From Streptomyces tardus (lineage in GTDB: Bacteria > Actinomycetota > Actinomycetes > Streptomycetales > Streptomycetaceae), in assembly GCF_018101125.2 (NCBI RefSeq), contig NZ_JAELVF020000001.1, positions 1,190,998 through 1,254,997 on the forward strand: 64,000 nt of DNA, given 5' to 3'. Below, piece after piece: positions 55,661 to 63,632 of the stretch; within the stretch, counting starts at the first letter, position 1; each line of letters opens with the position of its first letter. The notes below the pieces were generated by a model. It saw only the letters and a list, made by a program, of their open reading frames with translations. It was not told the DNA's origin and ran no database searches. A program made the position numbers and the translations under genes.

Positions 55661-56968
55661 TCAGGCGTCCGCCGGGGCGGGGCGGGCGGCGAGCACGGCG
55701 GCGAGCAGGGTCTCGTCGTACGCCTCCGGCACGGTCCGCAGGTCGAGCAGCAGCCTGTCCCGGTGCAGGCGGCCGACGACCGCCGGCCGGCCGGTGCGCA
55801 GCGGCGCCGCCAGGGCGGCCGGCAGCGCGACGGCGGCGCTGTCGAGCACCGCTTCCGGTGCTCCGCCGCCGCCCACCCGCGCCTCCGAGGCGACAGCGGC
55901 GGCGTCCAGTCCCACGGCGCGCAGCCGGACGGCCAACGCCTCGGCGCGCGGGGCGAGTTCGGCGACGGTGGCGGTCAGCGCCTGCTCGACCGGGGTGTCG
56001 GGCCCGCGCAGGGTGGCCTCCAGCGCGGCGAGGGTCAGCTTGTCCACCCGCAGGGCGCGGGCGAGGGGGTGGGTGCGCAGCCGCTCCACCGTTTCGCGGC
56101 GGCCGAGCAGCAGTCCGGCCTGCGGGCCGCCGAGCAGCTTGTCGGCGCTGGCGGTGACCAGGTCGGCGCCGTCGGCGAGTGAGGTCGCGGCGTCCGGTTC
56201 GTCGGGGAGCACCGGGTGCGGTCGCAGCAGCCCCGAACCGATGTCGTGCACCACCGGCACGCCCAGCGTGGCGAGTTGGGCGATCGGCACCGAGGAGACG
56301 AAGCCGGCGGTGTGGAAGTTCGACGGGTGGATCTTGAGGAGGAAGCCGGTGCGCGGCCCGATCGCGGCCCGGTAGTCCGCGAGGTGGGTGCGGTTGGTGG
56401 TGCCGACCTCGCGCAGCCGGGCGCCGGTGGCGGCGAGCAGGTCGGGGAGTCGGAAGCCGTCGCCGATCTCCACCATCTCGCCGCGGCTGAGGACGATTTC
56501 GCGGCCCCGGGCCAGTGCCGTCGCGGCCAGTACCAGCGCGGCGGCGTTGTTGTTGACCGCGTGCACCGCCTCGGCGCCGGGGACCGCTTCCGCGAGAGCG
56601 GCCACGGCGCCGAGGCCGCGCCGGGCCCGGCGGCCGGTGGCCAGGTCGTACTCCACGTCCGTACAGCCCGCGGCGTCCGCCAGCGCGGCCCGGGCGGCCT
56701 CGGAGAGCGGTGCGCGGCCGAGGTTGGTGTGGACGACCACGCCGGTGGCGTTGAGCACCGGGAGCAGGGCGGCAGCGGTCGGCGGCAGGGCGTCCGCGGC
56801 GGCGTCGGCAGCCTCCTCGGGCGCCAACTCGCCGCTGCGCACACGTTCCTGAACGGCCGTCACGGCGCTGCGCACCGGTTCGCGGCCCAATCGCGCGACC
56901 GCGGCGGCGAGCCGGGGGTCGGCCAGCAGCGCGTCCGTCCGGGGAACGCGGCGTCTGGCATCCGCCAT
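55661..56968 (-). CDS. selA: L-seryl-tRNA(Sec) selenium transferase
   Basis: 435 residues. PLP enzyme that converts Ser-tRNA(Sec) to Sec-tRNA(Sec) with selenophosphate. ATGVVVHTNLGRAPLSEAA, AVNNNAAALVLA, SRGEMVEIGDGFRLP, KIHPSNF and the PLP Lys in ASADKLLGGPQAG are conserved SelA segments. GAGGACACCCG precedes the ATG. It lies 23 bases upstream of selB and downstream of the Sec tRNA gene. Confidence 0.96.
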   Translation of the reverse strand: MADARRRVPRTDALLADPRLAAAVARLGREPVRSAVTAVQERVRSGELAPEEAADAAADALPPTAAALLPVLNATGVVVHTNLGRAPLSEAARAALADAAGCTDVEYDLATGRRARRGLGAVAALAEAVPGAEAVHAVNNNAAALVLAATALARGREIVLSRGEMVEIGDGFRLPDLLAATGARLREVGTTNRTHLADYRAAIGPRTGFLLKIHPSNFHTAGFVSSVPIAQLATLGVPVVHDIGSGLLRPHPVLPDEPDAATSLADGADLVTASADKLLGGPQAGLLLGRRETVERLRTHPLARALRVDKLTLAALEATLRGPDTPVEQALTATVAELAPRAEALAVRLRAVGLDAAAVASEARVGGGGAPEAVLDSAAVALPAALAAPLRTGRPAVVGRLHRDRLLLDLRTVPEAYDETLLAAVLAARPAPADA

Positions 56969-57133
56969 CGGGTGTCCTCTCCGCGTCCTGTCGTGCCTCA
57001 CCGCCGTTCCGCGACCGGTCTCCGTACGTACGCGGGGCGCCGGGCCCGGTGCGCGTCGGCCCGGCCCGGTGCGCGTCGGTGCGAACCGGTACGGGCCGGT
57101 GCGGCCCGGCTGGTTCGCGCGGGAGCCGGCGAG

Positions 57134-57226
57134 CGGAGGCGTATGGGAATCGAACCCACCCGGCCGGGGTTCCCGACCGCATCGGTGTTGAAGACCGTGG
57201 GGGCCACCAGGCACCCGCACGCCTCC
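57134..57226 (-). tRNA. selC: tRNA-Sec (anticodon UCA)
   Basis: A 93-base minus-strand tRNA with an 8-base-pair acceptor stem (GGAGGCGT with ACGCCTCC), discriminator G, an anticodon loop CUUCAAC containing UCA (complement of 57189-57191), a long variable arm and a T arm with GGTTCGATTCC. The 8-bp acceptor, long extra arm and UCA anticodon are specific to selenocysteine tRNA. CCA is not encoded. It is 166 bases upstream of selA. Confidence 0.96.
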
Positions 57227-57316
57227 GGCGCGGAGTCTAGCCGCAGGCCCCCGCGTCCCGGCAGGCCGGGACGCGGGGGCTGGTCCGCGCCGCCGCGGCG
57301 GGCTACCGTCCGGCGG

Positions 57317-58315
57317 ATGACGGCTCCGCGCATGACCCAGTACGCAGGTGGTGGCGGCTGCGCCTGCAAGCTTCCCCCGGGTGAACTCGACGAGCTGGTG
57401 GCCGCGTTGGCCGGCAGCGCCCCCGCGAACCCGGCCGCCGAGCTGCTGGTCGGCCTGGACGGCGGCGGGGACGACGCCGCGGTGGTGCGGCTGGACTCCG
57501 AACGCGCACTGGTCACCACCGCGGACTTCTTCACGCCCGTGGTGGACGACCCGTACGACTGGGGCCGGATCGCGGCGGCCAACGCCCTGTCCGACGTGTA
57601 CGCGATGGGCGGGACGCCCTGGGCGGCGGTCAACCTGCTGGCATGGCCCCGGGAGACGCTGCCGCTGGAGGTGGCGGCCGAGGTGCTGCGCGGCGGCCGG
57701 GACGTGGCGCACGCGGCGGGCTGCCAGGTCTCGGGCGGGCACAGCATCACCGACGCCGAGCCGAAGTACGGCATGTCGGTGGTCGGGCTGGTGCATCCGG
57801 ACCGGATGCTGCGGGTCGACGCGGCCGTCCCCGGCAGCGCGCTGACGCTCACCAAACCGCTCGGCAGCGGAGTCCTCAACTCCCGGCACAAGGCGACCGG
57901 TACGGTCTTCGCCGAGGCGGTCGAGGTGATGGCGGCGCTGAACCGCGACGCCTCGCGCGCCGCGGTCGAGGGGGGCATTCCGGCCGGTACCGATGTCACC
58001 GGATTCGGCCTGCTCGGACACGCCTACAAGCTTGCCCGCGCCTCCGGCGTGACGCTCGCCGTCGACGCCGCCGCGGTGCCCTACCTCGCCGACGCCCGAC
58101 AGGCGCTGGCGGACGGCTACGTCAGCGGCGGCACCCGGCGCAACCTCCAATGGGTCGCTCCGCACGTGGAGTTCGGCTCCGCCCCCGAGAGCGAGCGACT
58201 GCTGCTCGCGGACGCCCAGACCTCCGGCGGGCTGCTGCTGACCGGCGAGATCCCCGGCCACCCGGTGATCGGCGAGGTCCTTCCCCCCGGCCCCTCCCCC
58301 GTGGTGGTCCGCTGA
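57317..58315 (+). CDS. selD: Selenide, water dikinase
   Basis: 332 residues. It makes selenophosphate from selenide and ATP. The N-terminal glycine-rich GGGGCACKLPPG holds the catalytic Cys and Lys; GGGDDAAVV and TTADFFTPVVDDPYDWGRIAAANALSDVYAMGG bind ATP and metal; TDVTGFGLLGHAYKLA and a late DAQTSGGLL complete the family pattern. Here the active residue is Cys, not Sec. It is divergent from the tRNA-Sec/selA/selB group. Confidence 0.95.
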   Translation: MTAPRMTQYAGGGGCACKLPPGELDELVAALAGSAPANPAAELLVGLDGGGDDAAVVRLDSERALVTTADFFTPVVDDPYDWGRIAAANALSDVYAMGGTPWAAVNLLAWPRETLPLEVAAEVLRGGRDVAHAAGCQVSGGHSITDAEPKYGMSVVGLVHPDRMLRVDAAVPGSALTLTKPLGSGVLNSRHKATGTVFAEAVEVMAALNRDASRAAVEGGIPAGTDVTGFGLLGHAYKLARASGVTLAVDAAAVPYLADARQALADGYVSGGTRRNLQWVAPHVEFGSAPESERLLLADAQTSGGLLLTGEIPGHPVIGEVLPPGPSPVVVR

Positions 58316-58341
58316 CCCCGTACGTGTGCGCCGGTGAGCGT

Positions 58342-58374
58342 GCGCGGGCCCGGTACGGACGCACTGGCCCGCGC
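58342..58374. terminator. Hairpin after selD
   Basis: Perfect 9-base stem (GCGCGGGCC, 58342-58350 with 58366-58374) and a 15-base loop, 27 bases past the selD stop. Confidence 0.5.
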
Positions 58375-58461
58375 CGCTTCCCCAACGCGCCCCGCAAGCC
58401 CCCGCCGCGTCCCAACGGCTCCCCGCACCGCCTCCGCACCGCCTTACCCGTACACGAGTTA

Positions 58462-58490
58462 TTGACCGTGCATCGACAAACAGACAGGGT
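58462..58490 (+). promoter_or_regulatory. Candidate promoter of the Mau-like operon
   Basis: TTGACC (58462-58467) and CAGGGT (58485-58490), 17 bases apart, match the actinomycete principal-sigma pattern. The first start codon of the operon follows 61 bases later with a GGAGGA site. Confidence 0.55.
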
Positions 58491-58551
58491 GGGCTCTCGT
58501 CGTCGCCGGCAGTCGGCGGGGCGCCGAACTCGGGCTCTCGGGAGGAACACC

Positions 58552-59256
58552 GTGGCTCCATCCACAGCCGTCGAGCACCGCTCCCTGGACGGCGCAGCCT
58601 TCCGGCTCTCCGGAGACCTGGACCTGACGCAGCCGGCCACCTCCGTCGTCGAGGTGGTCGCCGGCGGGCGTCTGCACGAGTTCACCTCGGGGCCGCGCAA
58701 GCTGGGGGAGTCGGTCGCCGCATCACTCGGCGTCACCGACTTCGACTCCGAACTCGCCTTCCGCGGCGGCACCCTGCGCACCGCGACCACCAGCGAGTAC
58801 GACCGGCAGTCGCAACAGGTCGAGAGCCCGACGCTGGTCGTCTGGGAGGGCCGCCGGTTCAGCCTGATCACCCGGCTCTACCGCGCCCGCCTCGCCGACG
58901 TCCTCTCGCTGCTGCGCACCCTGGACATCGCCGAGCACCCGGACGGCGTCGTACTGGCCCCCGACCGCGCCGCCGGCAGCCGACTGGCGCGTCCGGCGGC
59001 CGTGGTCAAGGAGATCCCCTCCCTGGGCCTGGTCGAGGTCGCCCGGCGCACCCGTGAGCACGGCGCCCAGCTCCCGCCCTGGGAAGGCGCGTCGGTCGGC
59101 TCCGGAGAGCTCTTCCGGGACAGCCTCTCCGACGGCAGCCCCTTCTTCGTGCTCTCCGGCTCCGACCTGTGGGCCACCATCGTGCCGCTGGCCGGGGTGG
59201 ACGTCGCCTCGGTGCCCCGCGCGGTGGACCGGCTCGACCTGCGGACCGCGGGGTGA
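58552..59256 (+). CDS. Conserved-looking protein of unknown function, first gene of the Mau-like operon
   Basis: 234 residues, GTG start after GGAGGA. No signal peptide, membrane helix or cysteine is visible. It reads as a mixed alpha/beta soluble protein, with ELAFRGGTLRTAT and SPTLVVWEGRRFSLI in the first half and ends in a Leu/Val-rich stretch. I do not recognise the family. Its stop lies 7 bases before the MauE-like gene, so it is cotranscribed with the membrane thiol-redox genes. Confidence 0.7.
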   Translation: MAPSTAVEHRSLDGAAFRLSGDLDLTQPATSVVEVVAGGRLHEFTSGPRKLGESVAASLGVTDFDSELAFRGGTLRTATTSEYDRQSQQVESPTLVVWEGRRFSLITRLYRARLADVLSLLRTLDIAEHPDGVVLAPDRAAGSRLARPAAVVKEIPSLGLVEVARRTREHGAQLPPWEGASVGSGELFRDSLSDGSPFFVLSGSDLWATIVPLAGVDVASVPRAVDRLDLRTAG

Positions 59257-59263
59257 GGAACCG

Positions 59264-59953
59264 GTGACCTCCCTGCTCGGCACCGTCACCACCGCGGTGG
59301 TGCTGCTGGTGCTGCTCGCCGGATGCGCCGCACACCTCTCGCGCCCCGCCGCACTGCCGGACGCGCTGCACGCGCACGGCCTGGTGCCCGAGCGCGCGGT
59401 ACGCCTCGCCGCCGTCGCGGCCACCCTGGCCGAGGGCGTGCTCGGCACCGCCCTCGTCGCGAGCCTGCTGCTCCGCCAACGCACCGCGCTCACCGCGGCG
59501 TTGGCCGCGACCGCGCTGCTCTTCGTCTGCTACGCGCTCTACACCCGGCACGCCCTGGCCACCGGCCGCGGCGGCCCCTGCGGCTGTTCGCGCACCGAGG
59601 TGCCGCTGAGCGGCTGGGTGGTCGGCCGCGCCTGGGTGTTCGCCGCGCTGGCCCTGGGCGGCGCGGTACTGGCGGCCGGCCCCGGGAACCCGCCCGAGGG
59701 CGCCGCCGAGACCGCCGTCGCCGCGCTGGTCGCGGTGACCCTCGCCGTACTGCTGTGGGTCCTGCCGGCCGCGATGGCGCAACCCGCCGCCGGCTCCGCG
59801 CCGGCCCGCCGCTCCGTGGCACCCGACCCGCACGCGCGGAACGGCGTACCGCACACACCCCACGTGCCGCACAACGCACCGCACGCGCGGAACGTGACCA
59901 CCGTGACAGCCATGCCCACCGTGAGAGGGGGACACCGCGCGTGGACTTCGTGA
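59264..59953 (+). CDS. MauE/DoxX-type redox-associated membrane protein
   Basis: 229 residues with four membrane helices in the first 160 residues, laid out as in MauE: a helix with CAAHLSRPAALPDAL, VRLAAVAATLAEGVLGTALVA, LLFVCYALYTRHAL and a GGPCGCSRTEVPLSG loop with a C-x-C pair before the fourth helix. MauE is required to form disulfides in the small subunit of methylamine dehydrogenase. A His/Pro/Asn-rich tail follows and overlaps the redoxin start. It probably supplies oxidising power for the Cys-rich protein encoded downstream. Confidence 0.8.
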   Translation: MTSLLGTVTTAVVLLVLLAGCAAHLSRPAALPDALHAHGLVPERAVRLAAVAATLAEGVLGTALVASLLLRQRTALTAALAATALLFVCYALYTRHALATGRGGPCGCSRTEVPLSGWVVGRAWVFAALALGGAVLAAGPGNPPEGAAETAVAALVAVTLAVLLWVLPAAMAQPAAGSAPARRSVAPDPHARNGVPHTPHVPHNAPHARNVTTVTAMPTVRGGHRAWTS

Positions 59954-60468
59954 CCAGTGCCCTGCTCGTGTCCTGGGTCGCCATCGCCCTGCTCGCCCTG
60001 GTGGTGTCAGGCCTGGTGCGACAGGTGCACCAACTCTCCCGGGGCGGCGGCGCGGTGCGCACCCCGGGGCGGGTCGGCGTCGCCCCCGGCAGCCCCGCGC
60101 CGCACGCGGCGGAGCTGCTCGCCGAGGACCGGCCGACCCTGCTGCTCTTCCTCAGCCCCGACTGCCGCACCTGCGTGCGGGTGCTGGCCGAGGCGGACCG
60201 CGTACACACCGCCGCCGACCCTGCGGACGGGACCGGCGGCCCCGCCGTACGCGCCGTCTACGCCGACGAGGCCGCCGCCGCAACGCACTCGGTGCCCGTC
60301 CTCGACCACCGACCCGACCTGTTCACCGCGTACGACGCGATCGCCACGCCCTTCGCCGTACTGGTCGCCGCCGGCGGCCGGGTCGTGCGCTCCGAACCGC
60401 TCGGCGCCCCCGAGGCGTTGCACGATCTGCTCGCCGAACTTCCCGCCAGCCAGCCGAGGAGCGCGTGA
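59941..60468 (+). CDS. Membrane-anchored thioredoxin-like protein, MauD-like
   Basis: 175 residues. An N-terminal helix (LLVSWVAIALLALVVSGLV) anchors a thioredoxin-fold domain facing outward, with the redox motif C75-R-T-C78 in LSPDCRTCVRV and the cis-Pro region ATPFAVLV. MauD-type proteins handle disulfides in the methylamine dehydrogenase small subunit. GTG start within the end of the MauE-like gene; the next start overlaps its stop. Confidence 0.82.
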   Translation: MDFVTSALLVSWVAIALLALVVSGLVRQVHQLSRGGGAVRTPGRVGVAPGSPAPHAAELLAEDRPTLLLFLSPDCRTCVRVLAEADRVHTAADPADGTGGPAVRAVYADEAAAATHSVPVLDHRPDLFTAYDAIATPFAVLVAAGGRVVRSEPLGAPEALHDLLAELPASQPRSA

Positions 60469-61385
60469 TGCCCCACCTGGACGACGTCCCCATGCTCCGC
60501 CGCTCCGACAGCTCGGACCGGCCGGTCCGACGGCGCACCACGGGCCTGCCGCGCTTCGTGCTCTCCCGGCGCACCGCGCTCCAGGCGGCGACCGCGGTCG
60601 GCTTCGCCTCGCTCGGCGTCTTCTCGGTGGCCCGCGAGGCGTACGCCGACGGGTACGACATCTGGACCGGCGACTGCCCCTCGTACGCCTCCGACCACGA
60701 CTGCTCCCCCGGCTGCGGGCCGAGCACCGTGCACGCCGCCGCCTGCGAGACCTCCGGCGAGCACGAGGGCTTCCACCGCAACGACGGCACCACCTGGACC
60801 CTGCGCCCCAACCAGTGCTACTCCGGCACGTACGACGGCTGGCTGTGGCGCTTCACCGGCGCCTGCGGTGCCTGCGCGTGCGGCATCGAACGCCGCTGCC
60901 ACGACGGCTACTTCAACTCCGGTTCGGGCTGGGTCCGTTCGATCTGCCGCTGGACCACCGACTGCGGCTGCGAGGGCACCGTCACCTGGCCGACGCTCAA
61001 GTCCGGCGTCAGGGGCCCCGACGTGCACACCGCCCAACACCTGCTCACCCACCACCAGTTCGCCCTCGAGGCGGACGGCATCTTCGGCCCCGACACCGAG
61101 GCGGCGGTCAAGCAGTTCCAGACGTCCGTCGACCTGGAGGCCGGCGGCACCGTCGACCCCGTGACCTGGCCCCATCTGGTGGTCACGGTCAAGGAGGGCG
61201 ACAACAGCCAGGCGGTGCACGCCGCGCAGCGCCAGTGCGTCAAGCACGGCCATCCCATCGAGGTGGACGGTGCCTTCGGGCCGCTGACCACCACCGCGGT
61301 GCGCGAGTTGCAGAAGAACGCGGGCCTCACCCAGGACGGCATCGTCGGCCAGCAGACCTGGCGCGCCCTGGTCGGCGGCGCGTAA
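60465..61385 (+). CDS. Tat-exported protein with a 12-cysteine domain and two peptidoglycan-binding repeats
   Basis: 306 residues. A twin-arginine signal (FVLSRRTALQAATAVGFASL, R35-R36) ends near AYADG. The mature N-terminal part (about 63-170) has 12 Cys, many Gly/Trp and the sequence GACGACACGIERRC. Two peptidoglycan-binding type 1 repeats follow (GPDVHTAQHLL ... DGIFGPDTEAAVKQFQ; QAVHAAQRQCV ... DGAFGPLTTTAVRELQ). Tat export, 12 Cys and MauE/MauD-like neighbours parallel the methylamine dehydrogenase small subunit, which has six disulfides, but a link to that enzyme is only suggested. GTG at 60465 or ATG at 60468 could start translation. Confidence 0.8.
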   Translation: MMPHLDDVPMLRRSDSSDRPVRRRTTGLPRFVLSRRTALQAATAVGFASLGVFSVAREAYADGYDIWTGDCPSYASDHDCSPGCGPSTVHAAACETSGEHEGFHRNDGTTWTLRPNQCYSGTYDGWLWRFTGACGACACGIERRCHDGYFNSGSGWVRSICRWTTDCGCEGTVTWPTLKSGVRGPDVHTAQHLLTHHQFALEADGIFGPDTEAAVKQFQTSVDLEAGGTVDPVTWPHLVVTVKEGDNSQAVHAAQRQCVKHGHPIEVDGAFGPLTTTAVRELQKNAGLTQDGIVGQQTWRALVGGA

Positions 61386-61428
61386 CCGCACGACACCGGG
61401 CGACTGACAGCGACGCGGAGGGAGGGGC

Positions 61429-61596
61429 ATGAGCGGGACGACGGGTCGCGAACGCGCGCGCGGTCGGCTCACCGACCCCGCGATACCCGTGCTCGCACTG
61501 GTCTGCGCCGCGGTCGCCGCCTCCTGGTACGCACCCGTCCTCACCTGGGCGGTGCTCGGCGGCCTCGCGGGCTACTCGCTCTCCGGCTCCGTTTGA
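61429..61596 (+). CDS. 55-residue two-helix membrane protein
   Basis: An ATG preceded by GGAGGG begins a small frame: a basic N-terminus, then two hydrophobic helices (AIPVLALVCAAVAASW and LTWAVLGGLAGYSL), ending in a TGA at 61594-61596. The codon bias is strongly coding-like throughout. The same frame stays open after the stop to 62178. It belongs to the Mau-like operon. Function unknown. Confidence 0.65.
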   Translation: MSGTTGRERARGRLTDPAIPVLALVCAAVAASWYAPVLTWAVLGGLAGYSLSGSV

Positions 61597-61683
61597 ACGC
61601 GCAACAGCGCACATGCGCTTGCCTCGCCAGGTTGGCGGGCCGTACATCGACAGACCACCGTCCTCGGGGTCTTCTCCACCGGG

Positions 61684-62178
61684 TTGCTGCTCGGCGCTCT
61701 GCTGTCCGCGTCCGTGCTCTGGCTGCTCTCCGGCCTGCTGAGCCCGCTCCCGGACACCTGGACGCTGCCCCTGACCGTCGCCGCGGCGACGGCCGGAGTC
61801 GCCCGGGACGCCGGCGTGCTGCGGTTCCCCCTGCCGCAGAACTCGCGCCAGGTCCCGCAGGACGTGCTCCAGCGCGATCTGGTGCGCGGCGCGCTGCAGT
61901 TCGGCTTCGAGATGGGCACCGGCGTACGCACGTACGTGTCGGCGACCCTGCCGTACGTACTGGCCCTGGGGGTGCTGCTCGCCGGTGAGGCGCAACCGGC
62001 GCTGGCGGCCGGCGTCGGCTTCGCCCTCGGCCGGGCGGCCACGCCGGTGCTGCGGTACTCGGCCGGGACCGGCGAGGAGTGGGACGACCGACTCCAGGAC
62101 CGGCTCCCGCTGTTGAAGGTCGGCGGCGGCACCGTCCTGGCCCTCGCCCTCCTCGCCCTCACCCTCCGCACCACCTAG
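61684..62178 (+). CDS. Multi-helix membrane protein, start uncertain
   Basis: At least 164 residues from a TTG at 61684 with no convincing ribosome binding site. Four or so membrane helices with a cytoplasmic DVLQRDLVRGALQFGFEMGTGVRTYV segment. No ATG or GTG lies in this frame between 61597 and 61683, where the third-position G/C content is poor, so either initiation is at TTG or the N-terminus was lost or is read through from the preceding small gene. Last gene of the Mau-like operon; convergent with the LuxR pair. Family not recognised. Confidence 0.6.
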   Translation: MLLGALLSASVLWLLSGLLSPLPDTWTLPLTVAAATAGVARDAGVLRFPLPQNSRQVPQDVLQRDLVRGALQFGFEMGTGVRTYVSATLPYVLALGVLLAGEAQPALAAGVGFALGRAATPVLRYSAGTGEEWDDRLQDRLPLLKVGGGTVLALALLALTLRTT

Positions 62179-62283
62179 CGACCCCACCACCAGAGCTCCG
62201 CGGCGGTGGCTCCTCGGCGGGAGGGGGCCCGCAGGCCCGGGGCACCCCGCGCGGCCGGGGCCCGACTGCCGTGCGCGGCGGGG

Positions 62284-63036
62284 TCAGATGAGGCCGTCGC
62301 GGAGGGCGCGGGCGACCGCGTGGGCCCGGTTGCGGGCCTGGAGCCGCGACATCACCTCGTAGATGATGTTCTTCACCGTGTGCTCCGAGCAGCTGAGCAA
62401 CTCGGCGATGTCGGCGTTGCCGTGGCCCTCCGCCATCAGCCGCAGGACGAGGACCTGCCGGGCGGTCAGGGTCGGCCGCACTCCGCCCCAGGGCGCCTTC
62501 TCCGACTGCTGCGTACGGTCGGTACGGGCCGGGCGTCCTTCCCTGGTCAGCAGGTGCGAGAGCATCGGGTACGGGATGCTCGGCAGCAGGTTGCCGGCCC
62601 GGCGGACGGCGTCCCGCAGGCCCTCGGCGGTGAGGTCGGCGTTGCGCAGCACCACGGCGCCCACCCGCAGGGCCTGCCGCAGACTGGTCCTGGTGACGGT
62701 GTCGCAGATCAGCAGCAGCGGCCCCACATCGGTGAGTCGGCGAAGTTCCCGCTCCGCGTCGTCGGCCACGAGCACGGTGACGGTGCCGCTGCGGACGCCG
62801 GTGGCGGGGGCGGTGCAGGTGGTGGAGGCGGCGGCTCTGAGGCCCGTGCCGGTGGCGCGGCGGGCCGGTTCCGGGCCCGACTCGCAGTGCAGTCCGGCCC
62901 GGCGCAGCAGCGTCCGCACCCGTACCGCCTCGCGGTCCGGGCGGGGCGGCACAAGGCGAACCGACGGCAGCACGGCGGCAGTTGAGGGCGCGACGGTCGG
63001 CGCGACGGTCATCGGGGGCGGGGCCAGGGTGCTCAC
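62284..63036 (-). CDS. LuxR-family regulator 1
   Basis: 250 residues. The C-terminal HTH reads LTARQVLVLRLMAEGHGNADIAELLSCSEHTVKNIIYEV (residues about 185-245), a NarL/LuxR type. The N-terminal half resembles a receiver but lacks a clear phospho-Asp motif (VADDAERELRRL, LLLICDTVTRTSL), so control by phosphorylation is doubtful. The GTG at 63036 overlaps the stop of the upstream regulator. Confidence 0.85.
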   Translation of the reverse strand: MSTLAPPPMTVAPTVAPSTAAVLPSVRLVPPRPDREAVRVRTLLRRAGLHCESGPEPARRATGTGLRAAASTTCTAPATGVRSGTVTVLVADDAERELRRLTDVGPLLLICDTVTRTSLRQALRVGAVVLRNADLTAEGLRDAVRRAGNLLPSIPYPMLSHLLTREGRPARTDRTQQSEKAPWGGVRPTLTARQVLVLRLMAEGHGNADIAELLSCSEHTVKNIIYEVMSRLQARNRAHAVARALRDGLI

Positions 63037-63632
63037 AGCAGACCTGCCCGAAGGGCGAAGGCCACCGCGTGCGCGCGGTTGCGCAGCCGGAAGCGCTGGG
63101 TGATGTCGTGCATGACGCTGGTCACCGTGCGGGGCGAGTAGGCGAGTTGGTGGGCTATCTCCGAGGTCTCGTGACCGTCCGCGACCAGCTGGAGCACTGA
63201 ACGCTCGCGCTCGGTGAGGGAGTTGCCCGCCCAGCCGGTGGCCGCGCCCGTACGGTCCAGCACCGCCTCCAGCAGGTCGGGCGGCAGGGTGCACTCGTCC
63301 CGGGCCGCGGCCAGTACCGCGTGCGAGAGGCGAGTGGCGTCGGCTTCGCGGCGCAGCAGCAGCCCGCGGGCGCCGGCGGCGAGGGCGTGCAGCGCGTCGC
63401 CCGAGGCCAGCGCACCGGCCAGCAGAACCACCGCGGGGCCCTGCCGCAGCGCCCGGGTGGTGCGCACCATGTCCAGCTCCGAGGGGCCGAGCCGGTCCAC
63501 GGTGAGCACCACCACCCGGGCCTCGTCCGGCTCGCTGACGGTGAGGTCCGCGCAGTTGACGAGGGTGCTGCGAGTGCCGGCCTCCAGCACGGGGTCGAGT
63601 GCGGTCACGCTGACCGGTACGGGTGCACCCAT
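63033..63632 (-). CDS. LuxR-family regulator 2
   Basis: 199 residues. A short degenerate receiver-like N-terminus (VVVLTVDRLGPSEL) precedes a LuxR HTH (LTERERSVLQLVADGHETSEIAHQLAYSPRTVTSVMHDI). AAGGAGAGG precedes the ATG at 63632. It is paralogous to the downstream regulator: both end in RNRAHAVAxALRxGLx. The pair may act together on a shared target. Confidence 0.87.
   Translation of the reverse strand: MGAPVPVSVTALDPVLEAGTRSTLVNCADLTVSEPDEARVVVLTVDRLGPSELDMVRTTRALRQGPAVVLLAGALASGDALHALAAGARGLLLRREADATRLSHAVLAAARDECTLPPDLLEAVLDRTGAATGWAGNSLTERERSVLQLVADGHETSEIAHQLAYSPRTVTSVMHDITQRFRLRNRAHAVAFALRAGLL

Noticed and set aside
57240..57316. A bSECIS or selenoprotein start near selD
   Set aside because: SelD has a Cys codon (TGC) in its active site and no in-frame TGA is present in the gene.
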